This document shows positions 17,039 to 26,310 of a DNA stretch of 64,000 nt, piece after piece (positions within the stretch are counted from its first letter, which is position 1; every line of letters starts with the position of its first letter). Where the stretch lies: positions 1 through 64,000 of the forward strand of contig JAEZGN010000023.1 of NCBI GenBank assembly GCA_023437305.1. Reading direction: 5' to 3'. Made by a program: the position numbers and the translations under genes. The notes under the pieces were generated by a model. That model searched no databases and was not told the DNA's origin. It saw only the letters and a program-made list of their open reading frames with translations. The DNA is from Bacteroidota bacterium (lineage in GTDB: Bacteria; Bacteroidota; Bacteroidia; Bacteroidales; Dysgonomonadaceae).

Positions 17039-17551
17039 TTATCGATAGTTTTCTATATAGTAAGAATTCACAATCTCTGCCAATATTTTCCATTTTTCTA
17101 TTTTCTGATTCAAAGTCATTCTTGCATTCGCCGAACTGGGAGAGGGCAGGGTGATAAACTTCTTTTTTGTATCGAAACCTACATATTTTTTATAAAATTC
17201 TTCCGCTTTTTTACTGGTGAAAAATACGTATTCGATCTGAGGATATTCTTTGAAAAACTTCTTGAAATTGTTCGGCTTTTCATTTTTGATGCTGCTGTCT
17301 AAGCTCCCCTTTCCTTCGCACGATTCGAGGACATCCCAGATTGCTATATTCTTCTTTATCAGGAAATCGCTTTTTTCTTTGTAGCTATCCGGTAATTCTT
17401 CCCCGAAGAGGGTGAAAATTATTCTCCAAAACTGATTGCTTTTGTGCCCGTATCTCTCTTGTTTGCGTAAAGATTCCTCACTCGGCATTGTTCCAAGAAT
17501 CAATACCTTGCACTCTTTATTTACGATAGGGTCAAATGCAATTTTTCTCAT
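17039..17551 (-). CDS. DNA-deoxyinosine (hypoxanthine-DNA) glycosylase, UDG superfamily
   Basis: This 170-residue cytoplasmic enzyme is predicted to remove hypoxanthine (deaminated adenine) from DNA. The UDG-superfamily water-activating loop appears as ILGTMPSEESL (residues about 18-28). YGHKSNQFWRIIF (about 34-46) follows. The second loop is in LPSPSSANARMTLNQKIEKW (about 135-154), in the form typical of the HDG family (UDG family 6) rather than classic Ung. It lies 6 bases downstream of the peptide transporter gene, so the two are probably co-transcribed, though they have no evident functional link. Confidence 0.88.
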   Translation of the reverse strand: MRKIAFDPIVNKECKVLILGTMPSEESLRKQERYGHKSNQFWRIIFTLFGEELPDSYKEKSDFLIKKNIAIWDVLESCEGKGSLDSSIKNEKPNNFKKFFKEYPQIEYVFFTSKKAEEFYKKYVGFDTKKKFITLPSPSSANARMTLNQKIEKWKILAEIVNSYYIENYR

Positions 17552-17557
17552 ATCTGA

Positions 17558-19321
17558 TTATTTTATGCCATGCATCATTTTCAGCAATCTTCTGGAGAGG
17601 AAGAAAAGAATGACCGAAGCTGCTCCTGCCATGAATACGAATAACATGAAGAAGTCGTAAAGATTTGATATCTGATAGCCTATGAATGTTTTTGGATTTT
17701 CCAATTGTTGCTTTTCCAAATTCCGTTGTACTTCAGTCTTCAAATTCTGGTCTTCTATTTTAGAAAATGTTATTCGATCGAAAGGAACAACCGCTGTTCC
17801 GTCTTTTTGAGTTACCAACTCCTTAAAATCTTCAGGTAATAAAGTTAATGAATTTTCTTTTTCTACCGATTGTACTATCGATAGCTCAATAATTGGTTCA
17901 GGATAATAACTGCTTAATGTACCTGCAAACTTATTTGCCGCAGCCGTACTCAAATACCAAACAGCCATAAGCAGCGAAGCAAATCGGAGTGGAGCCAGCT
18001 TGTTTACCATCGATAATCCTATAGGCGATAAGCACAATTCGCCGAAGGTATGTATCACATAGAGGCTGATAAGCCACAGCATACTTACTTTTACTCCCGG
18101 AGCGAGACCTTTTACTCCAAAAGCGATAATCAAATATCCTAGTGCCAATAGAAATAAGCCGATAGCCTGCTTGATAGGCGATGCCGGTTCTTTTCCTCGT
18201 TTGCCCAGCTTTGTCCATAAAAATACAAACACAGGAGCAAAAACAATGATGGAAAGAGCATTTATTGCCTGAAAGTAGGATGTAGGGACAGTCCAGTTGA
18301 ATAGTTGAATATGTCTTTCGGTCTGTTCTTCGGCAAAATAGGTAAGAGATGCTCCGGCCTGTTCGAAGGCAGCCCAAAAGAAAATAACGAAAAATGCGAT
18401 GATATATATTACCCAGATACGAGACTGTTCTATTTTTGTAAGCGAAGAGTCTGAAATAATATATCCGGGTGCTGCTACAGCTATAGAGAAAATGATAGCT
18501 CCGATAATGTCTGTTTCGAGAACAGAATAAAGCAGGAAGAATAATAAAATCCACACCATCCCCCAGATTATTATCTGTCTCGCATTCCCTTTTTTGTTTT
18601 TTGTTTCAGAGATGTCAGACTCTTTTACCTTAGTCTTCAGTAGGTCTTTGTTGTTCGGGATCACCCCGATGGCCTCTCCTGATGGAGTCACCAGATATTT
18701 ATTTTTGAAAAAGATAAAAATTACGATACCTAAGAGCATGCCTATACATCCTGCAAGAAAACCCCATTTGAAGTCGGACGGATGTCCCGTATCACCGAAG
18801 AAACCGCAAACTAATGGTGCAAAGAATGATCCTACATTTACTCCCATATAGAATATCGTATATGCCGAATCTTTGCGACTATCTCCCGGCTCGTATAATT
18901 GCCCAACCATCGAAGACATATTTGGTTTAAAAAAGCCGTTGCCTAAGATGAGGAATCCCAATCCCGAGAACATTAACATGGTGGCTACGTCTATACTTTC
19001 GAGGAAGCTGCCCGATAGAAACAATAAAAATTGTCCGATAGCCATAAGCGAAGCCCCTACGATTATAGAGCGTCTGTTGCCCCAATAACGGTCGGCGATA
19101 TAGCCTCCAATGAGGGGTGTAAGATAAACAAGCCCTGTATAGCTTCCGTATATCTGCCCGCTATATGCTTTGTCGAACAATAATGCTTTGAGCATATATA
19201 GAGAAAACAATGCCCGCATGCCGTAATAGCTGAAGCGTTCCCACATTTCGGTGGCAAATATGAGATAGATACCTTTAGGGTGTCCTTTGGGTGAAGTAGT
19301 TAATTCTGTCTCAGAATTCAT
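17558..19321 (-). CDS. POT/PTR2 family proton-coupled oligopeptide transporter
   Basis: This 587-residue inner membrane MFS protein imports di- and tripeptides with protons. The N-terminal ExxERFxYY motif is EMWERFSYYGMRALF (residues 25-39). YTIFYMGVNVGSFFAPLVCG is the second PTR2 signature (about 153-172). About 14 membrane helices are expected. The insert around residues 455-545, before the last helix, is long and polar. This suits an assimilative gut or peptide-fermenting lifestyle. Confidence 0.94.
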   Translation of the reverse strand: MNSETELTTSPKGHPKGIYLIFATEMWERFSYYGMRALFSLYMLKALLFDKAYSGQIYGSYTGLVYLTPLIGGYIADRYWGNRRSIIVGASLMAIGQFLLFLSGSFLESIDVATMLMFSGLGFLILGNGFFKPNMSSMVGQLYEPGDSRKDSAYTIFYMGVNVGSFFAPLVCGFFGDTGHPSDFKWGFLAGCIGMLLGIVIFIFFKNKYLVTPSGEAIGVIPNNKDLLKTKVKESDISETKNKKGNARQIIIWGMVWILLFFLLYSVLETDIIGAIIFSIAVAAPGYIISDSSLTKIEQSRIWVIYIIAFFVIFFWAAFEQAGASLTYFAEEQTERHIQLFNWTVPTSYFQAINALSIIVFAPVFVFLWTKLGKRGKEPASPIKQAIGLFLLALGYLIIAFGVKGLAPGVKVSMLWLISLYVIHTFGELCLSPIGLSMVNKLAPLRFASLLMAVWYLSTAAANKFAGTLSSYYPEPIIELSIVQSVEKENSLTLLPEDFKELVTQKDGTAVVPFDRITFSKIEDQNLKTEVQRNLEKQQLENPKTFIGYQISNLYDFFMLFVFMAGAASVILFFLSRRLLKMMHGIK

Positions 19322-19360
19322 GGATAGTCTAAAATTAAAAATGATTATTATTAAAATGAA

Positions 19361-19390
19361 TAGACCCGGATTTTTGTTTATCCGGGTCTA
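19361..19390 (-). terminator. Terminator of the MFS transporter gene
   Basis: TAGACCCGGA (19361-19370) pairs with TCCGGGTCTA (19381-19390), both arms 10 bp. It lies just past the MFS stop codon on the minus strand, with a moderately T-rich tail. Confidence 0.75.
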
Positions 19391-19395
19391 ATTCT

Positions 19396-20757
19396 TTATT
19401 TCTTTATGTTTGGTAATTCAAGCCCGTAGCCCTTTGCCTTATCCTCTCGTTTGAGTAATATGGCGACTATAAGTGCCAATACCCCAAAGGAGGTGAATAT
19501 TATCATGGGTAGGGTATAGTCGTATGTGAAACTTCCATCAGGTCGCTGTCCTGTAACACAATACTTTTCTAATACTTTTCCGATCAGGTAAGGAACGCCC
19601 ATTAATCCCCAATTTTGTACCCAGAAAATCAAGGCATAAGCTGTACCCAATTTATTTTCAGGAATTATTTTAGGTACAGAAGGCCACATAGCTGAAGGCA
19701 CAAGTGAAAATGCAATACCCAACAATACCATCAAGGCTGTTGCAAACCACCATACATTAAGGAATGGGATAGCAAATAAGAAATGGACAACGATAAGCAA
19801 AATAGCACCTATCATCATTATAGATGCGCCTTTTCCTTTTTTGTCATATACACCTCCAAAGAACGGAGTTAAGAATATTGCTCCAAGTGGAAGTATTGCC
19901 GGAATGTTTCCTGCAAATTCAGGCTCCACATTGTACTTGTTTATCATGAGGTCAACAGCATATTTCAGAAATGGAAATACTGCCGAATAGAAGAGTACAC
20001 ATAATAATGCGATTAACCAGAAGCCTCTGTTTTTTACGATATACAGAATATCTGATGCTTTGAAAGGATCTTCCTGACTTTCGCTTGTCTGAGCAATTGA
20101 AGCATCCAGCTTTCTGTCCATTACGCTGAATACCAGAAATGCAATTAGTCCGATGCAAAGTAAAACAAGTCCGAATAAGATAGGTGCAGAAATACTATTG
20201 AAATATTTAGCAATAGGTATAGCGCCTGATAGAGCCAAGGTTGTCCCTATACGTGCAACTGATACTTGGAGACCCATTGCCAGAGCCATCTCATAGCCTT
20301 TAAACCATCTTACAATTATTTTAGTGACAGTAATACCGGCGATTTCGACTCCCATGCCAAATATTGCAAAACCAATACTTGCTACCATAACCTGAGTACT
20401 GACTCCGAAGATAGAACCCTCGAAAACTTGTCCATAAGCTACTGCGTAGTATTTCAGAGCACAGCCTACAACCATTAGGATACATGCTCCCAGCCCTGTA
20501 AAACGCATACCCATTTTATCGAGAATAATACCTCCGAAAATGAGCATAAGCAAAAATACATTGAACCATCCGTATGCACTGGTGAAAAATCCGTAGTCAG
20601 AACTATCCCATCCCAGCTGGCTTTCAAGCATTGGTTTCAACGGAGCCATAACGTCAGTAATGAAATAGCCACAAAACATAGTGAGAGCAACAACTCCCAA
20701 TACGGTCCATCGGGCTGCTTTGGAGTCACTCAATTTTTGCCTTAGTATTTCGGTCAT
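19396..20757 (-). CDS. MFS transporter, substrate unknown
   Basis: This 453-residue protein has about 12 membrane helices. It carries MFS cytoplasmic-loop motifs such as GGIILDKMGMRFTGLGA (residues about 74-90) and the second-half GGVYDKKGKGASIMMIGA (about 300-317). I start at ATG 20755-20757 (MTEILRQKL), because the 40 codons before it overlap the promoter region and look non-coding. The order of motifs resembles anion or organic-acid permeases of the MFS, but I cannot assign a substrate. It is downstream of nothing on its strand, so it has its own promoter. Confidence 0.9.
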   Translation of the reverse strand: MTEILRQKLSDSKAARWTVLGVVALTMFCGYFITDVMAPLKPMLESQLGWDSSDYGFFTSAYGWFNVFLLMLIFGGIILDKMGMRFTGLGACILMVVGCALKYYAVAYGQVFEGSIFGVSTQVMVASIGFAIFGMGVEIAGITVTKIIVRWFKGYEMALAMGLQVSVARIGTTLALSGAIPIAKYFNSISAPILFGLVLLCIGLIAFLVFSVMDRKLDASIAQTSESQEDPFKASDILYIVKNRGFWLIALLCVLFYSAVFPFLKYAVDLMINKYNVEPEFAGNIPAILPLGAIFLTPFFGGVYDKKGKGASIMMIGAILLIVVHFLFAIPFLNVWWFATALMVLLGIAFSLVPSAMWPSVPKIIPENKLGTAYALIFWVQNWGLMGVPYLIGKVLEKYCVTGQRPDGSFTYDYTLPMIIFTSFGVLALIVAILLKREDKAKGYGLELPNIKK

Positions 20758-20978
20758 AATTAATTGATTTTTGAGTAATAAATATTCGGTTTTTGATTTT
20801 TTTTGTGCAAAAGTATCGAAAAGAATTATAATAAAGTGGCAATCTGCTAAAAAACATAGGTTAAAACTAGTTAGCAAGTCAGCCTTTTAGTACTTACACA
20901 AGGTGCGATATCTATTTTTATAAAGGAGGGAGGGTGCAACTTATCTTTCGTAATGGGCTACTTATTATTCAAAAAACG

Positions 20979-20986
20979 TATCTTTG
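20979..20986 (+). promoter_or_regulatory. -7 promoter box of coaBC
   Basis: TATCTTTG lies 23 nt before the ATG at 21010. It would put the transcript start downstream of an earlier in-frame ATG at 20953, which supports the later start. Confidence 0.55.
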
Positions 20987-21009
20987 TTTCTAAAAATAAA
21001 ACGAAGGAT

Positions 21010-22203
21010 ATGACCTTAAAGGATAAACATATTGTATTGGGTATAACCGGTAGCATTGCAGCATATAAGGCTGCTTCGCTTGCTCGTTTGCTTATAAAAG
21101 CAGGAGCCGAAGTGCAAATAGTTATAACACCTGCAGGAAAAGAATTTATCACGCCTGTTACATTATCCGCGTTGACAGGTAAACCTATCGTTAGCGAGTT
21201 TTTCACTGCAAATGATGGTACATGGCATAGTCATGTCGATTTGGGACAATGGGCCGATTTGATGCTTATCGCACCCGCTACTGCTTCTACACTTGGCAAG
21301 ATGGCAAATGGCGTTGCCGATAATATGCTTATCACTACCTATATGTCGATGAAAGCACCCGTAATGATAGCCCCTGCTATGGACTTGGATATGTTTGCCC
21401 ATCCTGCAACTACTCGCAATTTGGAGATTCTTCGCTCGTATGGCAATATTATTATTGAGCCTGCTGCCGGAGAGTTAGCAAGCCATTTGATAGGCAAGGG
21501 ACGGATGGAAGAACCTGAGAAAATATTATCTGCTGTTGAGGATTTTTTCAATCAGCAAGAAACTCTTTCAAAAAAAAAAATACTGATAACGGCGGGGCCG
21601 ACTTATGAAAAAATAGACCCTGTACGTTTTATCGGCAACTATTCATCGGGTAAAATGGGGTTTGCCTTGGCTGAAGAATGTGCACGTCGTGGTGCAGAAG
21701 TCGTTTTGGTTGCAGGCCCTGTTTCACTGAAGGTAAATCACCCCAATATAAAAAGAATTGACGTGGAGTCGGCAGAGGAAATGTATAATGCCTCGGTAAA
21801 AGAATTTCCGGGAATGGACGCCGCTATTCTTTGTGCTGCCGTTGCCGATTTTCGTCCATCCGAACAGTATTCTCAAAAAGTAAAGAGAGGAGAAGATTTA
21901 TTGACGATCTCTCTTGTTCCTAACAAGGATATTGCCGCATCGCTGGGCAAGATGAAGAAAGCAAACCAATTGTTGATAGGTTTTGCCTTGGAGACAAACG
22001 ACGAAGAGACAAATGCTCTGAAAAAAATGGCAAAGAAAAATCTCGACTATATCGTACTTAATTCACTTAATGATGCAGGAGCCGGATTTAAATATGATAC
22101 GAATAAAGTTTCCATTTTGAAGAAGAATGGAGAGCGAAAAGATTTCGGATTAAAGTCTAAATACGAGGTTGCCTCTGATATTATTGATCACACTATGCAA
22201 TAA
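21010..22203 (+). CDS. coaBC: Bifunctional phosphopantothenoylcysteine decarboxylase / phosphopantothenate-cysteine ligase
   Basis: CoaBC carries out two steps of coenzyme A synthesis: CTP-dependent joining of cysteine to phosphopantothenate, then FMN-dependent decarboxylation. The first ~180 residues are the flavoprotein half, with GITGSIAAYKAASLARLL (residues about 10-27), HVDLGQWADLMLIAPATA and PAMDLDMF. The last of these has Asp where PAMNxxM is usual. The second half is the ligase, with ITAGPTYEKIDPVRFIGNYSSGKMG (about 193-217). The ATG at 21010 gives 397 residues, the normal family length. Confidence 0.95.
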   Translation: MTLKDKHIVLGITGSIAAYKAASLARLLIKAGAEVQIVITPAGKEFITPVTLSALTGKPIVSEFFTANDGTWHSHVDLGQWADLMLIAPATASTLGKMANGVADNMLITTYMSMKAPVMIAPAMDLDMFAHPATTRNLEILRSYGNIIIEPAAGELASHLIGKGRMEEPEKILSAVEDFFNQQETLSKKKILITAGPTYEKIDPVRFIGNYSSGKMGFALAEECARRGAEVVLVAGPVSLKVNHPNIKRIDVESAEEMYNASVKEFPGMDAAILCAAVADFRPSEQYSQKVKRGEDLLTISLVPNKDIAASLGKMKKANQLLIGFALETNDEETNALKKMAKKNLDYIVLNSLNDAGAGFKYDTNKVSILKKNGERKDFGLKSKYEVASDIIDHTMQ

Positions 22204-22250
22204 ACTATATCCTTACATTATTTTTTTGATATATAATTATCTAATATAAG

Positions 22251-22285
22251 AAGGCTTTACAGAGTATGTAAAGCCTTTGTTTTTA
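22251..22285 (+). terminator. Terminator of coaBC
   Basis: AAGGCTTTACA pairs with TGTAAAGCCTT around a 5-base loop, followed by TGTTTTTAG. Confidence 0.8.
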
Positions 22286-22300
22286 GTTTTTTAAGTAGAA

Positions 22301-22446
22301 AGTGACAATGCGAAAACGTATTTAAAAGTGTCACTTTTGTCACTTTTTAGGAACAATCTATATTTATATGTGTTTCATAATTAATATCTTGGAGACAAGA
22401 AATGTTGATATAAAATGAATACATTTATCCGGATATTGTCACCTTT
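22301..22446 (+). repeat. GTCAC-type intergenic repeat cluster before the AsmA-like gene
   Basis: It contains AAAGTGACAA (22300-22309), the core AAAAGTGTCACTTTTGTCACTTTTT (22324-22348) and TTGTCACCTTTC (22436-22447). The core matches the reverse complement of 29971-29998 almost base for base, with C/T and A/G changes that keep the GTCAC words. Confidence 0.5.
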
Positions 22447-22467
22447 CTTTTTGGGAACTTGTATAAG

Positions 22468-25400
22468 ATGGCTAAAAGTAGAAACAAAATATTAAAAATT
22501 TCACTCTTTGCACTTGCTTTGCTTGCTGTGATTGGCCTTTCTGTGAACTGGTATATGACTTATCGCCTTAAAGACAAGTTGAATAAAACATTGGCGGAAG
22601 CAGTATCGAATGCAACGAATGGTTTTTATCGCTTTTCTTTCGAGAAGCTCTCTGTAGGGTTTCTTTCGGGAGAGCTTTCTATATACGGTCTACAACTTGT
22701 TCCCGACTCTCTTGTATTTGATCAATGGCAGCAGGGAGATAGTCTTCCCAAAGTATATTATAAAATTAATATTGAAGAAATTCACTTCAAAGGCGTTAAC
22801 CTGACTTGGCGCCGAGATTATAAAAAGTTGAAGTTTAATCTCTTTGAGGTAAATTCGCCGGATATAAAAGTTTTCGAGCCTACATATTCAACAGATACTC
22901 TCGATGAGCAGCATAAAAATAGAAAGTCGCAAACACTATATCAAATTGTATCTCCTTATATAAACCGACTTGCAGTAAGTAGGATCAACCTCACAAATAT
23001 GAATGTTTCTTATACTGTGGTCGATTCTGTATCACCTGTTGTGTACGGATTGAAGGAAGCTAATTTTTTTGCGTTTAATTTCTTGTTGGATGAAAATTCT
23101 TCAGAATCGGGAAAACTGCTGTTGTGTGATAATTTTGAGTTCTCGGCAAGTACTCCGCAATCTCTTTTGTATAGCGACGAAATTATTCTTAATACGAAGA
23201 ATATTCAACTGAGCACGATCGATTCCATTATTCAAATTGACGGTGTGGATATTCACCCTAAAGATGAATTTTGGGCACGTCGTCTTGAGAAAACGGGAGA
23301 TTATCTAAAAGCGACAGTGGATGAGGTGAAGGTGAAAGGGGTTGGATTTGAAAGGAAAAAAGGATTAAATCATCTTCATGCCCGTACCTTCGATATCAGG
23401 TCTACAGATATACAGTATCATAGCGTACAGGGAGCATCGGACGACTCTATCCCTGTGGAAGAGAAGAGTCTGCAAGATGAGCCTTGGTCTTTGTATACAA
23501 TACTGTCTCCTATTCTTTATCGTACATCTATAGACAATATAAGTGTAGAAGAAACCAAATTTAATTATGTACATACTCAAAATAACATTACGGATGTTTA
23601 TACGCTGGGAAAGTTTGATTTCCATGCCAATGATTTTCTTGTAGATTCTCTTTCCGAAAAGTTGAGGAAATTCTGGTATGTCGATAATTTCACGATGATA
23701 GCAGATAATATTAAAGGAACACAAAGAAGCAATAATTCTGAGTTAAATGTAAAACGCTTGTATTTGGATACGAATACTGAAAAATTTGAAATATCAGATA
23801 TAAAAATCAAGCCTTTATCGACCAATACTAGGAAGGATTATTTGTTCGGAAATGTGAAATCTATAAGAGTTGATGGACTCGAATATACTACAGGGGTTTC
23901 TGCTGAGCTACTTAATATTGAATCGCCTAATATTGAATATTTTAAATTAACGGAAAAAAAGAAAGACAAATCGAAAGATAAAAAGGAGGTTTCACCCGAA
24001 AATGTCCTTGGTTTTTTTACACCGTATTCCGATTTCTTATCTGTAAAAAGAATAAACCTGAAGAATGCAAATCTGATATATCATAATAAGGAAGATGATG
24101 AAACCTTTCGTCTGAAAGATTTGAATTTCCATGCGTCCAAATTTCTTATCAGTAAAGAGACTCGAGTGACTTCACCCTATTTATTCACGAGTGACGATAT
24201 CAGTCTTTCCTTTAGGGATTTTGATAATCTCCTATTCGGGAAGAAGTATCAATTGCAGATAGCTGCTGCGGACGTATCTACCAGTACGGGGGAAATGGTG
24301 TTGAAGGATATAAAACTAACTCCGCAAGCCAAATGTTGGGAACAGGCCTCCGTAGTTTATGATATTGCCTCGCCTCTGATACGGATTACAGGATTTGATA
24401 ATATTGACTACTTCAAAGATAAAACAATTGCAGTTAAAGACTTCTTTGTAGAAGCACCTCAGATAAAGGTAATGAAAACAAAAATAGATGGAGGCGATAA
24501 TAAGAAAAAAGCCCTGTCTCCGGAAAAGTCTTCTTTTTTAACCAAGCTTTCTGTCGATAATTTGTCCGTTACTGATCCCAATTTTATTTATATCGGTAAA
24601 GATGAAGATAGTTTGAGAGCTGAATTGACTGCGTTTAGATTGGATTCTTTGAAATGGAATATTCATCACAATTTGAATATCGGAGAGTTAATGTTGCAGT
24701 CTCCACGGGTATATTATGCGAATAGTAGCAAAGAAGAAAAATTAGACAAAGGGGCAAGTCGTAAACTAAATCTTGAATTCCTCGGTAGAAACGTAAATAT
24801 AGGCAAACTCGTCGTTTCGAATGCAGGGGTTAATCTGAATCGTGCTTCCGATACGCTTGATTTCAAGATTACACAGTTTGATTTTTCAGGTCTTAGCTGG
24901 ATCATGAGGTCAGAAGGTTCTTCGTTGGATTTAGCTGCTATCAATTTTTATAAACCGACTTTGGATATACGCAAGCACTCTATAGAAAAGCAGGATATAG
25001 ATTCGCAAACTGTTTCTTCACGAAAGGATATTTATTCTTTTATTGCGTCCTATTTTCATAATCTGTCAGTAGGAGAGTTCAATCTTTCGGATGCAAATAT
25101 CAGTTACTCTAATTCTAAAAGAGACAACATAGAGGAAAGGCAAAAGCTAAACGAGACAAGCCTCTTTCTTCGTGATCTGACTTTAGATACACAAAAGAGG
25201 AAATTTGATCTAGCTGATATTCGTTTTAATACCAAAGACCTTTCTTTTCCAATCATGGATGGATTCTATACTCTAAGCTTTGGTAATATCAATATAGATA
25301 GGAGAGGGCAGATAGCAGAAGTGTCGGATGTGAAGATGAAATCTACTTATACCAAATTTGAATTTGCATACAAACATCCGAAGCATAAAGACTGGTTCGA

Positions 25401-26310
25401 TTTTACAATGGGTAAGTTTCAGCTTTCAGGGCTCGATTATTCAGCACTGACTGCCGATAATAAGATAAAGGCTAAGCATCTGAAGATAGATGATGTAGTT
25501 CTGCTAAACCTTAAGAATCAGCAAATAAAGATAGAGCATAATATTATGCCGTTGATCTATGAAAAAATACAGAAACTTCCTGTTCAGCTAGATATCGATT
25601 CGGCAAATGTTAATAATTTCTCTGTGCTATATGAAGAGCTGCCCAAAAATGGAAATACGTCGGGTAAGATCTACTTTGATAACATGAATAGCAGAATAAG
25701 TGGCTTGACAAATATAGCTTCTTATCCCGAGCAATTTATTCGTTTAGATGTAGATGGTAAATTTATGGGAGGTCCTTTTACTGCTCGCTGGGATATTCCC
25801 GTAAGTGTTGATTATGATTGTTTTATATTAGAAGCAAAGATGAAGCAGTTCGACATGAGGAGATTGAATGATATATTTCTCCCTTTGGTAAAAGTTGAGT
25901 TGCAGAGTGGTATGTTGCAGGATTTTTATTTCAGAACAGAGGCTTCCAGTGTAGATGCCAGAGCCAATATGTTGTTTCGGTATAACGATCTTAAATTAAC
26001 TATCTTCAAAGATATAGAAATTGAAGAACAAAATAAGCTTTTGTCACGGATTGCCAGTATTCTTGTACGGTCTAATAATCCGAATAGCAAGCGGTCAAAA
26101 CCTCGTGTGGCTGATGTAACGCTCGATCGTGACCCTTATCACTCCACATTCAATTATTTTTGGCAGATATTGCAGCCAGCTCTTGCTGAGTCGGTAGGTG
26201 TTTCGCAACAGAAGCAAAACATAGCGAAAAAAGTAACTCAGTTTTTCTCAAAGGTCAAGAACTTCTTTACCGGGAAAAAAGACAGTAAAGAGAAAGAAGA
26301 TAAAAAGTAA
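22468..26310 (+). CDS. Giant AsmA-like (bridge-type) envelope protein with tandem repeats
   Basis: This 1280-residue protein has one N-terminal membrane helix (ISLFALALLAVIGLSVNWYM, about residues 11-30) and a large, beta-rich periplasmic body, as in AsmA/DUF748/TamB-type proteins. These are thought to guide lipids between membranes. Five similar blocks recur about every 172 residues, each starting with an S/T-P-Y...L-x-V-x-x-I-x-L-x-x-A-N-x-x-Y core, at about residues 161, 345, 516, 688 and 860. The C-terminus is Lys-rich. ATG 22468 is chosen over a TTG at 22459. It abuts the next, convergent gene with no gap. Confidence 0.8.
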   Translation: MAKSRNKILKISLFALALLAVIGLSVNWYMTYRLKDKLNKTLAEAVSNATNGFYRFSFEKLSVGFLSGELSIYGLQLVPDSLVFDQWQQGDSLPKVYYKINIEEIHFKGVNLTWRRDYKKLKFNLFEVNSPDIKVFEPTYSTDTLDEQHKNRKSQTLYQIVSPYINRLAVSRINLTNMNVSYTVVDSVSPVVYGLKEANFFAFNFLLDENSSESGKLLLCDNFEFSASTPQSLLYSDEIILNTKNIQLSTIDSIIQIDGVDIHPKDEFWARRLEKTGDYLKATVDEVKVKGVGFERKKGLNHLHARTFDIRSTDIQYHSVQGASDDSIPVEEKSLQDEPWSLYTILSPILYRTSIDNISVEETKFNYVHTQNNITDVYTLGKFDFHANDFLVDSLSEKLRKFWYVDNFTMIADNIKGTQRSNNSELNVKRLYLDTNTEKFEISDIKIKPLSTNTRKDYLFGNVKSIRVDGLEYTTGVSAELLNIESPNIEYFKLTEKKKDKSKDKKEVSPENVLGFFTPYSDFLSVKRINLKNANLIYHNKEDDETFRLKDLNFHASKFLISKETRVTSPYLFTSDDISLSFRDFDNLLFGKKYQLQIAAADVSTSTGEMVLKDIKLTPQAKCWEQASVVYDIASPLIRITGFDNIDYFKDKTIAVKDFFVEAPQIKVMKTKIDGGDNKKKALSPEKSSFLTKLSVDNLSVTDPNFIYIGKDEDSLRAELTAFRLDSLKWNIHHNLNIGELMLQSPRVYYANSSKEEKLDKGASRKLNLEFLGRNVNIGKLVVSNAGVNLNRASDTLDFKITQFDFSGLSWIMRSEGSSLDLAAINFYKPTLDIRKHSIEKQDIDSQTVSSRKDIYSFIASYFHNLSVGEFNLSDANISYSNSKRDNIEERQKLNETSLFLRDLTLDTQKRKFDLADIRFNTKDLSFPIMDGFYTLSFGNINIDRRGQIAEVSDVKMKSTYTKFEFAYKHPKHKDWFDFTMGKFQLSGLDYSALTADNKIKAKHLKIDDVVLLNLKNQQIKIEHNIMPLIYEKIQKLPVQLDIDSANVNNFSVLYEELPKNGNTSGKIYFDNMNSRISGLTNIASYPEQFIRLDVDGKFMGGPFTARWDIPVSVDYDCFILEAKMKQFDMRRLNDIFLPLVKVELQSGMLQDFYFRTEASSVDARANMLFRYNDLKLTIFKDIEIEEQNKLLSRIASILVRSNNPNSKRSKPRVADVTLDRDPYHSTFNYFWQILQPALAESVGVSQQKQNIAKKVTQFFSKVKNFFTGKKDSKEKEDKK

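Noticed and set aside
22459..22467. TTG start for the AsmA-like gene
   Set aside because: The ATG three codons downstream gives a standard basic signal-anchor, while the TTG lies immediately after the GTCAC repeat.
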